This document shows positions 1 to 12,300 of a DNA stretch of 64,000 nt, in pieces (position 1 is the stretch's first letter; the number at the start of each line of letters is the position of its first letter). Position numbers and translations under genes: made by a program. The stretch covers positions 24,328,501 through 24,392,500 of the forward strand of contig NC_069365.1 in the NCBI RefSeq assembly GCF_021730395.1. Reading direction: 5' to 3'. Under the pieces are notes generated by a model, which saw only the letters and a list, made by a program, of their open reading frames with translations, searched no databases and was not told the DNA's origin. The DNA comes from Mercenaria mercenaria (lineage: Eukaryota; Mollusca; Bivalvia; Venerida; Veneridae).

Positions 1-416
1 TTTTAACCTTGGATCCAGTGAAACTGATTTCCAGAGTTTATACCAGCCTCAAGCTTTCTTCACAACTGAGCTCAAATAAATAAATAAATAAATGAATAAA
101 TGAATCATAAAGCTTGATTTGATTGTTTTATGCACCCAAACCTACCCCAATCTTAAAAACATTTGATCATTACAACCTCATATTGGCAGCACTTTGAAAC
201 TACAGTTAACTGGTTTCTTTAACAACAAAAACAGAATCAGACCCAGAAAACTCTTATGTATATATAGATTTTTTTCTATCCTTTAACTTCACTTTTCACA
301 GAAACCTCACTCTTAAAAACTTGTCAGACTTACTGCTCTAAAACATATAGCTGCAAAGAACATAAAACAAATCACCCTAATTTCTTTGAAAACAAGGCAG
401 TCTGAAAGACAGCTAA
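1..416. other. AT-rich non-coding DNA
   Basis: No coding signal is seen. A short imperfect (AAAT)n run lies near 77-105. The rest is unstructured AT-rich sequence leading into the first repeat array. Confidence 0.5.
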
Positions 417-1573
417 ATCCCCCGCCACTGCTATGGATAGTGAAAGGGTAAAACCTTTGATTTTAGCTGTGACCTTGACCTTGAACTGACACGGCTGACT
501 CATGAATTCTGCACAACGTCTTGATGAGGTGATCATTTGACCAAAGTTTCATGAAAATCCTTCAAGGGGTTTAGGAGATACAGAGCTGAAACCTTTGACC
601 TTCAGTTGTGACCTTGACCTTGAGTTGACATGGCTGACTCATGAGTTCTTGATGAGGTGATCATTTGACCAAAGTTTGATGAAAATCCTTCAAGGGGTTA
701 AGGAGATACAGAGTGGACACCAAATGGAAGGCTCAAACCTTCGACCCTTAGTTGTGACCTTGACCTTGAGCTGGCATGGCTGACTCATAATTTCTGCACA
801 TCATCTTGATGAGGTAATCATTTGACCCAGGTTTTATAAAATTCCTTCAAGGGGTTTAGGAGATATAGAGTGGACATGAAATGGAAGGCTCAAACCTTTG
901 ACCTTCAGTTGTGACCTTGACCTTGAGCTGACATGGCTGACTCATAAGTTCTGCACATCGCCTTGATGAGGTGATCGTTTGACCCAAGTTTGATGAAAAT
1001 CCTTCAAGGGGTTTAGGAGATATAGAGCGGAGACAAAATGGAAGGTTCAAACCTTTGACCCTAAGTTGTGACCTTGACCTTGAGCCGGCATGACTGACTC
1101 ATGGGTTCTGCACATCGTCTTGATGAGGTGATCATTTGACCCAAGTTTTATAAAATTCCTTCAAGGGGTTTAAGAGATATAGAGCGGACACAAAATGGAA
1201 GGCTCAAACCTTTGACATTGAGTTGTGACCTTGACCTTGAGCCGGCATGGCTGACTCATGGGTTCTGCACATCGTCTTGATGAGGTGATCATTTGACCCA
1301 AGTTTTATAAAATTCCTTCAAGGGGTTTAGGAGATATAGAGCGGACACAAAATGGCAGGCTCAAACCTTTGACCTTGAGTTGTGACCTTGACCTTGAACC
1401 GACAAGGCTGACACATGGGATCTGCACATCGTCTTGATGAGGTGATCATTTGACCCAAGTTTCATGAAAATCCTTCAAGGGGTTTAGGAGATATGGACCG
1501 GACACGAATTTGTTACGGACGGAAGGACGGACGCAGACCATTCCTATAATCCCTCCGCCACGGCGGGGGATCA
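417..1573 (+). mobile_element. Tandem-repeat element with 157-bp units
   Basis: About seven copies of a 157-bp unit lie between short inverted ends, CCCCCGCC at the left and GGCGGGGG at the right. The phrase TTCAAGGGGTT recurs at 561, 689, 846, 1003, 1160, 1317 and 1474, which gives the period; the first interval is 29 bases short. Each unit carries TGACCTTGACCTTGA. The right end has a GGACGGAAGGACGGACG run before the closing inverted repeat and a poly-A tract. This layout (ends, tandem core, ACGG-type run, end) matches tandem-repeat-containing MITE or Helitron-like elements known from bivalves. The open frames across it are by-products of the repeat. The family name is inferred; the repeat structure is seen directly. 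Confidence 0.8.
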
Positions 1574-1580
1574 AAAAAAA

Positions 1581-2336
1581 GGTAAAACTTAATTTTGCTC
1601 TCAAAATTATTTTGACAAAAAAATCACATCTACATCATATATTAAAGTACATATAAAAAAAAAAAACATCACAGGAAATCTTTCATTTAAAACATCATTT
1701 AAGTAATGCAGGCAACAGTTAAAAACTGATACATCAATACAGAAATATAAAAACTCTTTTCCTTAAAAAGCTTCCCAAAAATTAAAATTCAGAACAACTA
1801 CCTACCTCATAAATAACCAGTAATTTCGATCTTAATTAAGTAAAAATATTATAAAAAGTGTACGGTTGTGTTCAAAAGTAATGAAAGTGAAAAATGTTAT
1901 ACAATATAAGATATGAAATATCACTGCAATTTTTAACACTTTTATTCTGCATCTTATTTGATAATGCATCACCAAATTACTTAAATAGTCATCAAGACTG
2001 TTCAAACGAGAGGAAAAAAGAAAGTAAAAATTCAACATTAAAAGTATCTTGATAAAACTATCTTTTATACAGCAAATTTATATATCAAATTGCCATTGTA
2101 TTCAGTGCGTATCAAATAAAAACATGTTAAACAATACAACAACTAAAACAGACCATAAACAAAAAACAATGAAAAGCAAACATTGATATCCACTGAAAAA
2201 GCAGACTTGACCACCTCTTACAAACTTCAGTCTAGTAAAAAGTGCACTTTTTTCTGTGATAAAATACCCTCCAGTGAAAAAGTAAACATGATCCTCCAAC
2301 TCAAAGATAGTAAATATGAAAGTCTATCACCACAGA
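1581..2336. other. AT-rich non-coding DNA between two arrays
   Basis: No coding signal, RNA gene or clear repeat is recognised here. Confidence 0.4.
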
Positions 2337-4099
2337 TAAACAAGAGGACCATGATGGTCCTGAATCGCTCACCTCTTCCCACATGACCCAGTTTTGAGTA
2401 TGACGTCGTTTTTTCTATTATTTGACATAGTGACCTAGTTTTTGAGCTCATGTGACCCAGTTTTGAACTTGACCTAGATATTATCAAGATAAAAATTCTG
2501 ACCAATTTTCATGAAGATCCATTAAAAAATATGGTCTCTAGAGAGGTCACAAGGTTTTTCTATTATTTGACCTATTGACCTAGTTTTCGAAGGTACGTGA
2601 CCCTGTTTTGAACTTTACCTAGATATCATCAAGGTGAACATTCTCACTAATTTTCATGAAGATCACACGAAACATTTGGCCTCTAGAGAGGTCACAAGGT
2701 TTTTCTATTTTTATACCTACTGACATGTTTTTGATTGCACGTGACCCAGTTTCGAAACTGACCTAGATATCATCAAGGTGAACATTCTGACCAATTTTCA
2801 TGAAGATCCATTGAAAAACATGGCCTCTAGAGAGGTCAAAAGATTTTAAAAAATTTAGACCTACTGACCTAGTTTTTGATCGCAGTTGACCCAGTTTCAA
2901 ACTTGACCTAGATATCATCAAGATGAACACTCAGACCAACTTTCATACAGATCCCATGAAAAGTATGGCCTCTAGAGAGGTCAAAAGGTTTTTTATTATT
3001 TGACCTACTGACCTAGTTTTTTAAGGCACGTGACCCAGTTTCAAACTTGACCAAGCTGTCATCAAGGTGAACATTCTGACCAATTTTTATGGAGATCCAT
3101 TCACAAGTATGGCCTCTAGAGAGGTCACAAGGTTTTTCTATTTTTAGACCTACTGGCCTAGTTTTTGACCGCAGTTGACCCTGTTTCGAATCTGACCTAG
3201 ATATCATCAAGATGAACATTCAGACCAACTTTCATACAGATCCCATGAAAAATATGGCCTCTAGAGAGGTACAAGGTTTTTCTATTATTTGACCTACTGA
3301 CCTAGTTTTTGAAGGCACATGACCCACTTTCGAACTTGACCTAGATATCATCAAGGTGAACATTCTGACCAATTTTCATGAAGATCTCATGAAATATATG
3401 GCCTCTAGAGAGGTCACAAGGTTTTCTATTATTTGACCTACTGACCTAGTTTTTGAACGCATGTGACCCAGTTTCGAACTTGACCTAGATATCATCAAGA
3501 TGAACATTCTGACCAACTTTCATACAGATCCCAAGAAAAAAATGGCCTCTAGAGAGGTCACAAGGTTTTTCCATTATTTGACCTACTGACCTACTTTTTG
3601 AAGGCATGTGACCCAGTTTCGAACTTGACCTAGATATCATCAAGGTGAACGTTCTGACCAATTTTCATGAAGATCTTGTGAAATATATGGCTTCTAGAGA
3701 GGTCACAAGGTTTTTCTATTTTTAGACCTACTGACCTAGTTTTTGACGGCACGTGACCCAGTTTCGAACTTGACCTAGATATCATCAAGGTGAACATTCT
3801 GACCAATTTTCATGAAGATCTTTTGAAATGTATGGCCTCTAGAGAGGTCACAAGGTTTTTCTATTTTTAGACCTACTGACCTAGTTTTTGACGGCACGTG
3901 ACCCAGTTTCGATCATGACATAGATATCATCAAGATAAACATTCTGACCAACTTTCATAAAGATCCCATGAAAAATGTGACCTCTAGAGTGGTCACAAGC
4001 AAAAGTTTACGGACGCACGCATGGACGCACAGACTGACGGACGACGGACACCGCGCGATCACAAAAGCTCACCTTGTCACTTTGTGACAGGTGAGCTAA
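2337..4099 (+). mobile_element. Helitron-like tandem-repeat element, 144-146-bp units, copy 1
   Basis: The element starts AACAAGAGGACC and has a small palindrome (GGACCATGATGGTCC) followed by CGCTCACCT. The core is about eleven degenerate units of 144-146 bp, each with CTCTAGAGAGGTCA and GACCTACTGACCTAG. A purine-rich ACGG-type run precedes a terminal stem-loop in which AGCTCACCT pairs with AGGTGAGCT, and the element ends CTAA at 4096-4099. A hairpin followed by CTRR is the classic Helitron 3' end, and a subterminal CTCACCT near the 5' end complements it, as in Helentron-like elements. No Rep or helicase is encoded, so it is non-autonomous. A near-equal copy lies at 34925-36674. Confidence 0.8.
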
Positions 4100-4782
4100 A
4101 AAATGTTGATCAAGATTTATATATTATCTAATTCATGAGACATCTATGACTTGTCGTATTAGAATCTTCAAATTGTAAAAACAAACAGGTATGGCATACT
4201 AGATTGTAAGTCATATTCACAGTCTGGCAGTAGGTACTGTACAGTATATAATATACAAGCACATTTCAAATATGATATGACACTCTCGCATTTCATGGCA
4301 CAAAATAACAACAACAAAAGCTATGTTGTCATGTATTGAAAAACCTCAAGTCACGTAATTAGATGCAGGAGCAATGCAGTTCTCAGTTCTGCAATAAAAA
4401 CAACACATAATGATGAAAGAATGACACATGTATTAACAAATTAAACTTCTTTCCAACTTTAGATTATGAAAAGAAGCCTGACATTGACTTTGTTTCTAAT
4501 GTATTAGATCAATAAATAAAAATGACCCTGAAAAATCGAGCTGGATGTCTGTACAAGTCCAGGTAACCTAGTATTTCCCACAATTATTAAAATCTCTTTC
4601 TATAAGCTACTGAACAAACAGAACCAGAGAATATCTGATACTGTAAATAGTCTTATACTTATTAATATATAACATTTATCATGTATAAAAACAAACCCTG
4701 TATAAAGAGTTTAACAAGCACCTGCCTCCTGAGTATTTAATTTAAATAAGTATTTAACAAACTTGCAATGTTCTGCAAGTGT
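4100..4782. other. Non-coding DNA
   Basis: AT-rich sequence with no gene, RNA or repeat that I recognise. Confidence 0.4.
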
Positions 4783-5022
4783 AAACAAGAGTACCACCTA
4801 TGGGTGCCATTGCTTGTCTGCATGTGCTGGTCAGTATGTAAGAAAAGTGTTATAGTTAAGAATTTCTAAGTACAAAAAGGGTAATAATTTCGACAAAATG
4901 CATATCAGAGTTATGGTTCTTGGTCTAATAAGTCATTTAATAAAGACAAACAAGTGTGCGGCTTATACACATATCTTTGTGACTTATCTTGTATCTGTGC
5001 TGATGAAATTCCATAATACATG
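4783..5022 (+). repeat. Fragment of a dispersed tandem-repeat element
   Basis: It begins AACAAGAGTACCACCTATGG and continues with array-type text (AAAATGCATATCAGAGTTATGG). The Penelope-like inverted repeat cuts it off at 5023. Similar wording occurs in the arrays at 24.6-25.5 kb. It appears to be the left stump of an older array element into which the retroelement inserted. Confidence 0.55.
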
Positions 5023-5204
5023 TACTTTAAAAGATTCCAATATTGGTTTATTATTTTACCAATATTGGGCAAAGATGGATTGTAGGTACATACAAAAGGA
5101 ATGACTTTATCCGTATTTTTGCTACTGCACGAATTAAGAGCATCTTGCATTGATAGAGAAGAGGCCTTCTTTAATGCCTCATTTATAACACATTCAGGGT
5201 AATT
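5023..5204 (-). repeat. Inverted partial copy of the Penelope-like element
   Basis: The minus strand of this stretch repeats bases 5509-5690 with about two mismatches in 182 bp, so the two arms face each other across about 300 bp. The copied text encodes the same peptide as the right arm (for example NPSLPNIGKIINQYWNL). Inverted partial copies at the 5' side are a known habit of Penelope-like elements. Confidence 0.85.
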
Positions 5205-5223
5205 ATTAGACTTTTTTGACAGA

Positions 5224-6231
5224 TTGAACAGTTTTCATGATACTATAAAATTTACATATTGTTACACTAAAGATACTGCTACTTTTTTAGATGTTAACAT
5301 AGAAAAAGATGAAAATGGTATCCTGCACACTAGTGTTCATGAAAAAGACACTAACAGTCATCAGTATATAGAATTTTCATCATGTCACCCAGTTTCATGT
5401 AAAAAGGGTATTCCCTTTAGCCAGGCTAAGCGCTTTAGGCGTATTACTTCGGATAATACCATTTTTGACAAGAAAATGGACAAGCTCAGAAAATACTTTC
5501 AAGCACGTAACTACCCTGAATGTGTTATAAATGAGGCATTAAAGAAAGCCTCTTCTCTATCAATGCAAGATGCTCTTAATTCGTGCAGTAGCAAAAATAC
5601 GGATAAAGTCATTCCTTTTGTATGTACCTACAATCCATCTTTGCCCAATATTGGTAAAATAATAAACCAATATTGGAATCTTTTAAAGTATTCTCAACAA
5701 GAGAGTGTTTGACAAATATATGACTATAAACCTATTGTTGCTTACAAAAGACCCAAGAATATTCAAGATGTTTTAGTTCATTCTAGGCTGAGTAAGAAAG
5801 ACAAAAATTGTAGTGTAAGTAAATGTTATAGACGTCGCTGTACACACTGCTTAAATATCAATGAAGATAATTCATTTTCTAGTTCCACCAATTCATCTTG
5901 TTATAATGTTAGACATGATCTGTCATGCAATTCAACTGATGTTATTTACTTAATAACATGTAATAAATGTTTTAAACAGTATGTTGGACAAACGCACCAG
6001 CAATGTTCACAAAGAATGAATAGTCATAGATTTGATATCAATCATTATCCAGAAACTACTACTAATGTTTCTGAACATTTTAATTCTCAAGGACATACTA
6101 TCCAGGATTTCTCTTTTATGCCCATTGATAAAGTAACTAATCCTTGGAAAAGGCTTTTAAAAGAGACTTCCTGGATGTACCGTTTGGGCACTGTGTCTCC
6201 ACAAGGAATGAATTCAAAAATTCTGTATTAA
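5224..6231 (+). pseudogene. Penelope-like element: RT C-terminal part and GIY-YIG endonuclease remnant
   Basis: The first open stretch (5224-5712) carries a reverse-transcriptase tail with the phrases TATFLDVNIEKDENG and FSQAKRFRRI. After a stop at 5710-5712 the same frame continues downstream with KPIVAYKRPKNIQDVLV, a Cys-rich CYRRRCTHC motif, and the GIY-YIG nuclease core DVIYLITCNKCFKQYVGQT, ending at 6231. RT plus a C-terminal GIY-YIG nuclease is diagnostic of Penelope-like elements. The N-terminal RT blocks are missing, so it is 5'-truncated. Downstream is the text CCTGAAGAAGGCTGATGTAG followed by CGAAACGTTGG (6473-6503), a common tail of these elements. It is unlikely to be active. Recognition is from motifs only. 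Confidence 0.85.
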
Positions 6232-6545
6232 TGCCTTTCTGAAATACTTGTTATATATGTATATTTTATTACTTGTATGTATTCCATAATCAGTTTTTAC
6301 TGGTGCCATTCCTTAATCATTGCACTTATACTGCATTTTTTCACCAGTTTTTATGTATCATACTATGATCCTGTTTATGATTTTTACGCCAAACTCTTTG
6401 TTTAATTTTGACGTTGTCGTCATCGACGTCGTTTAACGTTGACGTCACTTCCTTTGTTATGTTTATTTTGAACCCTGAAGAAGGCTGATGTAGCCGAAAC
6501 GTTGGTTAAAAATAAAGTGACTTGTTTTTAAAAAGTTTTTGTAGT
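6232..6545 (+). repeat. 3' untranslated tail of the Penelope-like element
   Basis: AT-rich sequence after the nuclease stop codon. It contains the CCTGAAGAAGGCTGA...CGAAACGTTGG signature and an AATAAAG signal-like motif near 6514, and runs into T-rich sequence where the element probably ends. Confidence 0.55.
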
Positions 6546-8518
6546 TTTGACTACTTTTAATACTTATATAATACATGTACCAAACAGAAGAAAACATAAA
6601 TTCACACCAGACATAAGTTTAATAGAGAACCAGTGTTAACATGATGGCAGAGATACGGAGAGAATGATGCTCCTCTAAGTTCTTTAATACAAATGTCATT
6701 TTTGATTGGCTACCTTATGGCACAAATAATATTACACCTGAAAAAAAAAGCAGTTATTTCTAATGAGAAGTGTTAGTGATGATGAACTTAGAAACTCTTT
6801 TAACGTCAAGGCAAACCTAATGAAATCTGAGTAGCTAATTTTGGAAGCAACATCCACTTATCAAGCGGGAACCAAAGTAAGACTAAAACCAATTAGCATC
6901 AACTTCAAACAGACAATAGAGCTTTTTGTCTGAGCTTCTAAATACCTGCCACTGGTGAGAACCCTGCATCTATCAATCTCATATATTACCTAATTATTTA
7001 TCTACCAATTTATCTATATACACAGGGTATCCTGACCCATTACGGAAAACAATATTTGTTCTTCACTACCAAAATGCTATGATGTACAAGATTATCTAAC
7101 AACTAAAACATACTGTGCATATTCTGTGTTTATGTACTCAACATCATTTCACAAAAATTTCAGAACTGGTCCAAAATATCATATAACCCTTACAACACAT
7201 AAACCTTACATGCAAACAAGAAGTTCCTTGTAAATAATTTGTTTTGAATCATAAGGGCTGTTGTAAAACACAAGTAACAGTCTGTCAGAGGTAAACAAGT
7301 ATGTACTTTATAATCTCAAGCATGCTGTGACACTGACCTTTGACCAAATGACCACAAAGTCAATTTAGGTTAGCTATTGACTATAGGCAATATGTAACTT
7401 GGTGGTAGTTAGTCAAAACTTTCTAAAGTTATCAAATATAAACCATTTTAATTTTCAAGGTCTTTGACCTACTGACCACAGGAATTCATCCTAAAGTTTT
7501 GTTATGTCTGTTGTTTGGTTTGTGAGTTGGTAAACAATTTTGGTTTCCCATTCAGTAATAATAAGTGAATAACCTGGCTGCAAAACTTCAAAGTTGATTG
7601 CCTGTCATCAGTATATGAGGAAACTTATGTCCGAGTCCTAATCAAATATTGCCTAAATGTTCCGTACAATACAACAATGTATCACTCAAATACTTCTCAA
7701 CAAACTTTACACATTTTTCAACAGGATTTCAAGTGACAAATACTGAAAGGGATTACAAATATATCTACATGAACTAAACATGTAACAAACAAATGTATTG
7801 AAAAAATATTCAATTCTTTCCATCTTATTCAAAACAAATAGCAACAGTAAGATAAACAGCTGAAATAAATCTCAATTTCTTAAAACCCTGATAGAAAACT
7901 AGGTCTAACAATGATGAAAGCAAACAAATATTATCAAAATGCCACCACTCCTCCAAGTCCATACACTGGTCTTGTAAAGTCAAGGCTATTTTGAATTATC
8001 TGCAATATGTTAGTACATGTAAAGCATCGTTAATGAAGTAATATTTGCCATAATACTGTGCTAACTGGCAAAATTGTACCAGGAGCAACATTTTGCTCCA
8101 TCTTCAACAATACAGGATTTTCTGGGCCAACATCAGATTCCTGATTGGTTAATCAACTTGTGTGAAATCAATACTCTGTCTGACTGGTTAAGCAACTTGG
8201 CTGAATTTTTCATAAAGTTTCCTAAACTTCTTTATAACCAGACTAATGTTACTTGATAAGGAATACAGTAAGAAATGCAAGATTTTTTAAATAAATATCA
8301 TGAAGTTAATAAATAAAAGTCAGTTTTCATTAGGTTATCTCATATTGGCATTATAATGTTTGTTTGATCTTGGACAATACATCAGCCCTCAGCCAATTTA
8401 CAAATCCAGTATGAAATCGCCCAATTAATAACATTATATTACTGTAACAACATCCTAACTAATTTAATATCAATTAAACCATGATCATGACACAGAAGAT
8501 CAAGGGAATATCATTATA
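6546..8518. other. Non-coding DNA with a worn array fragment
   Basis: No gene is seen. Around 7320-7540 the text (GTGACACTGACCTTTGACC, CTTTGACCTACTGACCAC) is a worn piece of the tandem-repeat element families found elsewhere in the window. The remainder is AT-rich without recognised features. Confidence 0.4.
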
Positions 8519-8755
8519 TGAGCCATGCCATGGGAAAACCAACATAGTGGGTATGCGACCAGCATGGATCCAGACCAGCCTGCGCATCCGCGCAGTCTGG
8601 TCAGGCTCCATGCTGTTCGCTAACAGTTTCTCCAATTCCAATAGGCTTTAAAAGCGAACAGCATGGAGCCTGACCAGACTGCGCGGATGCGCAGGCTGGT
8701 CTGGATCCATGCTGGTCGCATACCCACTATGTTGGTTTTCTCATGGCACAGTTCA
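8519..8755. mobile_element. 237-bp palindromic MITE, copy 1
   Basis: Nearly the whole element is one imperfect inverted repeat: GAAAACCAACATAGTGGG at the left returns as its reverse complement at the right, with arms of about 100 bp around a short centre (AACAGTTTCTCCAATTCC). It is GC-richer than its surroundings. Two more copies of exactly the same length lie at 26246-26482 and 40792-41028. It encodes nothing. A foldback MITE is the best description; the parent transposon is not visible and the target duplication is not clear. Confidence 0.85.
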
Positions 8756-9181
8756 TATCATTGTTTTGATTTATGTATTTGATGTTTTCTTATTTCTCAA
8801 GGACTGTGTGTCAAACAATTATAACTGTATATAGATAAGGAACAAGATAAAACAGCTTTTAGCTCTGCCCTCATTATATCTCTTAACAAAATTGTAAAAG
8901 CTTAAAAATACAGGATGTAATCATGAATCCATGACATAATGCTTTAAAAACTATGATAAAGTGGAAGATTTGTAACTGCTTGTAAATTACACTGACACAG
9001 CTAGACCTGTAACAAATGTGAAGTGTTTCAATGAAGCTCATGTCAACAGTAATATTTCACATACAATGGGAATAAGAATTAGTACACATGAGACAGTCGG
9101 GTTAAGTCTACAAAAAATAAAAATAAAGATAAAAACTTGATCCCAATTGATATTGCTTTTGCTATAGAAGACGGTCCCACA
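8756..9181 (-). other. Probable UGDH 3' untranslated region and flank
   Basis: This lies just downstream of the UGDH stop codon on the minus strand. No clear AATAAA signal was found on that strand within this stretch, so the 3' end is not fixed. Confidence 0.35.
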
Positions 9182-9352
9182 TCAGTTGGAAGCGACAAAT
9201 GGTCTGTGAATGTTTGTCCTAGTGAGACGTTTTCCTATAGTTTCCACATGGAACCCTATATCCATGAGGGCTTGATGATTCAGTATCAGGCGTCCATCAA
9301 ACACAAAGGCAGGCTTCAACATGTGGTCATACAGTCTTTTGTAATCGTAATG
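9182..9352 (-). CDS. UGDH exon 11 (last coding exon)
   Basis: It has 57 codons including TGA at 9184-9182, and starts in phase 0 after a TTTCAG acceptor. It reads [20 protein letters not shown], then an [14 protein letters not shown] stretch matching the end of the UDP-binding C-terminal domain. It ends RPFVASN, without the longer lysine-rich tail of the human enzyme. Confidence 0.93.
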   Translation of the reverse strand, partial: HYDYKRLYDHMLKPAFVFDGRLILNHQALMDIGFHVETIGKRLTRTNIHRPFVASN

Positions 9353-12300
9353 CTGAAATGAAATAGTATCAATATAATGTTACAAAATATATTTTGCAAT
9401 GCAAGCATATATTTCTTTAATTATCAAAGAACATGAAATATTTGCCCACTTCTATTAAAATGTAACCGGACTTGCATCAAACTAAAATATTACTTCTTCT
9501 GACAAACAAAATGAGATATCATGAGCATGAAGTTATGTATATCTTCACTCACACAGCGACCTTACACTGAAACCTTCTAGGTAAGTGTGATGTTTAATAT
9601 TGTGATATTATAGACTTTACCATAATAAGTAACAGAATCTAGTAAGCCAAGCCAGTAAGTGAAAGCGACACAGTAATCTTTCTTTTGGATCGCTATGGAT
9701 GAGTAACATCTTTTTAAAATCATTTTACTGAGTGTTGTCGAGTTAAAAAGTTTGTTAACACTGATATTTTATATGATCAAATGTTTTAAACTATCAAGTA
9801 CATATTATCATGTATAGATAAACAATAAACAATTCATTAAACAGCTACTGTCTCTTACATGGATACTAGCAATCAACAGCTCTCGCTATGTCCTCATGCA
9901 CATACAGGCTTAACCCTGTTAATAACCGCTACAGGCACACCACTGCCATTAAGTAAGTGTGCACTATCAATTTATACAAAATGTTCCTATTTACTAATCT
10001 AAATAATTGAATGTTACAATCAATAAATATTTATACTCCTGCAAAGGAGGGAGACAAAAATATTTGCACGACTGAAGCAGGATGGAGGTACTGTATTGTG
10101 AATTAATAAATTTTTGGTATTACATCGTTACAGCTGAAAAATAATTGGTGGTTAAAGAACAGTCAGACAAAGTTTCCTCAAACATAAAACAATTTGCAGA
10201 ATACGAAATATGCTGATATATTTAATCAGATCCTCAAAAACTAATCATTAATGATACAAAAAACTCTTTGATTATATTTTTTAGTGTTGCTACAGTCTCT
10301 GTATATGAGATGGGCAAAAACTTTCCCAAAAGATTTCTTAAAACGATATAAGCCATTTAGGCATAATCTTTTCAATATGTGACCTATGACATAAAATTGC
10401 ATATCTTTGTTTAAGATGATTGTCCTTCAATACCAAAGTGATTGGGAAAAATTCCTCTCATAAACAGAGGACTTAGCATAATTTGAATAAGTGTTACACA
10501 ATTCACTTACAATAAAATTCCCATTCATACAAACTAAGCTAGTGTCTTCTGATGCTTTTATGGATCACCAACTGTAACAGTTCGTACTGAACCTAAAAAT
10601 ACATATCAATCATGTAACGACAATGAGTGAATGCTTAAAGTGTTATTTTAATGTTCAAATAATTTCAGTGGATAATTTACAAATGATGACCTGGATTGCT
10701 CATGGTAATTGGCTAATGACAAGTGTAAGATATGATGGTATAAAAGTAATTCAAGTAAGCAATATCTTTTTCAAGTTGGTATATGTTTAAATGTCAAACT
10801 GATGTAAAATATAAGAAAGTAGAGTCAGAGTCACATCTATAGTCGCTGAAGTCCGTTAAAGATTGGTGTGAAAACTGTTCAAGTCATCCAAATTTCAAGG
10901 CTGTATCTTAAAAAAAACCAGAAAGTAGGTCAGTAATTCAAGGTCAGTTAGGTGACCCCTCAGCACTTGGGGTTATCAGGTAATCATAATTAAATAGTCT
11001 AGGAAATATGATCTGATAATTTTTGGAGTATTTTTTCCTATATAACTCATATAACAAGTAACCCCTGGGGTGGGGCCCCTTTTCACCCCAGGGGCAAAAT
11101 TTGAACAATCTTGTTAGAGGTCCACTACATAATGCTACATACAAAATATCAAAGACCTAGGCCTTGAACTTTCAGTCAAAAAGATTTTTAAAGATTTTTC
11201 CTATATAAGTCTTTGTGAAACTTGGGACCCCAAGGGCAGGGCCTCTTTACACCCACGAGGCATAATCTGAACAATTTCTGTAGAGGACCACTATGAAATG
11301 CTACATAACAAATATCAAAACCCTATGCCTTGCAGTTTCAAGCAAGAAGATTTTTAAATTTTTTTCCTATACAAGTCTATGTAAAACTTAGGACCCCCTG
11401 GCCTCTTTTCAACTCAGGGGCATAATTTGAATATCCTTGGTAGAGGACCACTAGGCAATGCAACATACCAAATAACAAAAGCCTAGGCCTTCCAGGTTCA
11501 GACAAGAAGATTTTCTTTTTTCCACTATAAGCCTATGTGAAACTTGGGACCCCCAGGGTGGGGTCTCTTTTCACCCCAGGGTAATAATTTGAACAATCGT
11601 GGTAGAGGACAACAAGGCAATGCTGTACACCAAATATCAAAGGTCTATGTCTTGTGGTTTAAGACAGGACGATTTTTTAATTTTTTTCCTATATGTCTAT
11701 GTAAAACCTGGGACCCCAGGGACGGGGCCCCTTTTCACCCCAGGGACATAATTTGAGCATAATTCATAGAGGACCATTAGACGATGTCAAAAGCTAAGTA
11801 TCAAGGTTCTATGACTTGCTTTGGACATGAATTTTTTTAAGTATTTCCTTTCATTTGCCATGATAACCAGAGTTCTGCATGGATTTTAATTTGTTGGGGA
11901 TATTTGAAAGGAGGCCACTCAAAAAACATTCCTGTGAAGTTTGATGTAAATCTGCCCTATGGTTTTCAAGAAGAAGATTATTTAGAAATTGTTGACACAC
12001 GACGCAATACAGACATCAGGCGGTCACAAAAGCTCACCTTAAAGGCTCAAGTGAGCTGAAAACAGCTGGAGCATATTTATCATTTATGAACTAATTTATC
12101 AAATACATGTCTGAAAATCTGTCAAAAGTTTCTCTTAGTTTGGACACAAGCTACAGAAAAAAAATAAGTGTGAAAAGAACACTAACCTTTCTCTGGATCA
12201 TCACTTATGCTTGGATGAGTTAACTCCCTGTAATATCATTAAACTAAGTTAAATTTATGATATATATCAATATAACTTTGCTTCAAATTCAAATAGCATT

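Noticed and set aside
2227-3219. Open frames with peptides such as [20 protein letters not shown]
   Set aside because: The same peptide returns with each repeat unit and again at 34.9 kb; it is a by-product of the array, not a gene.
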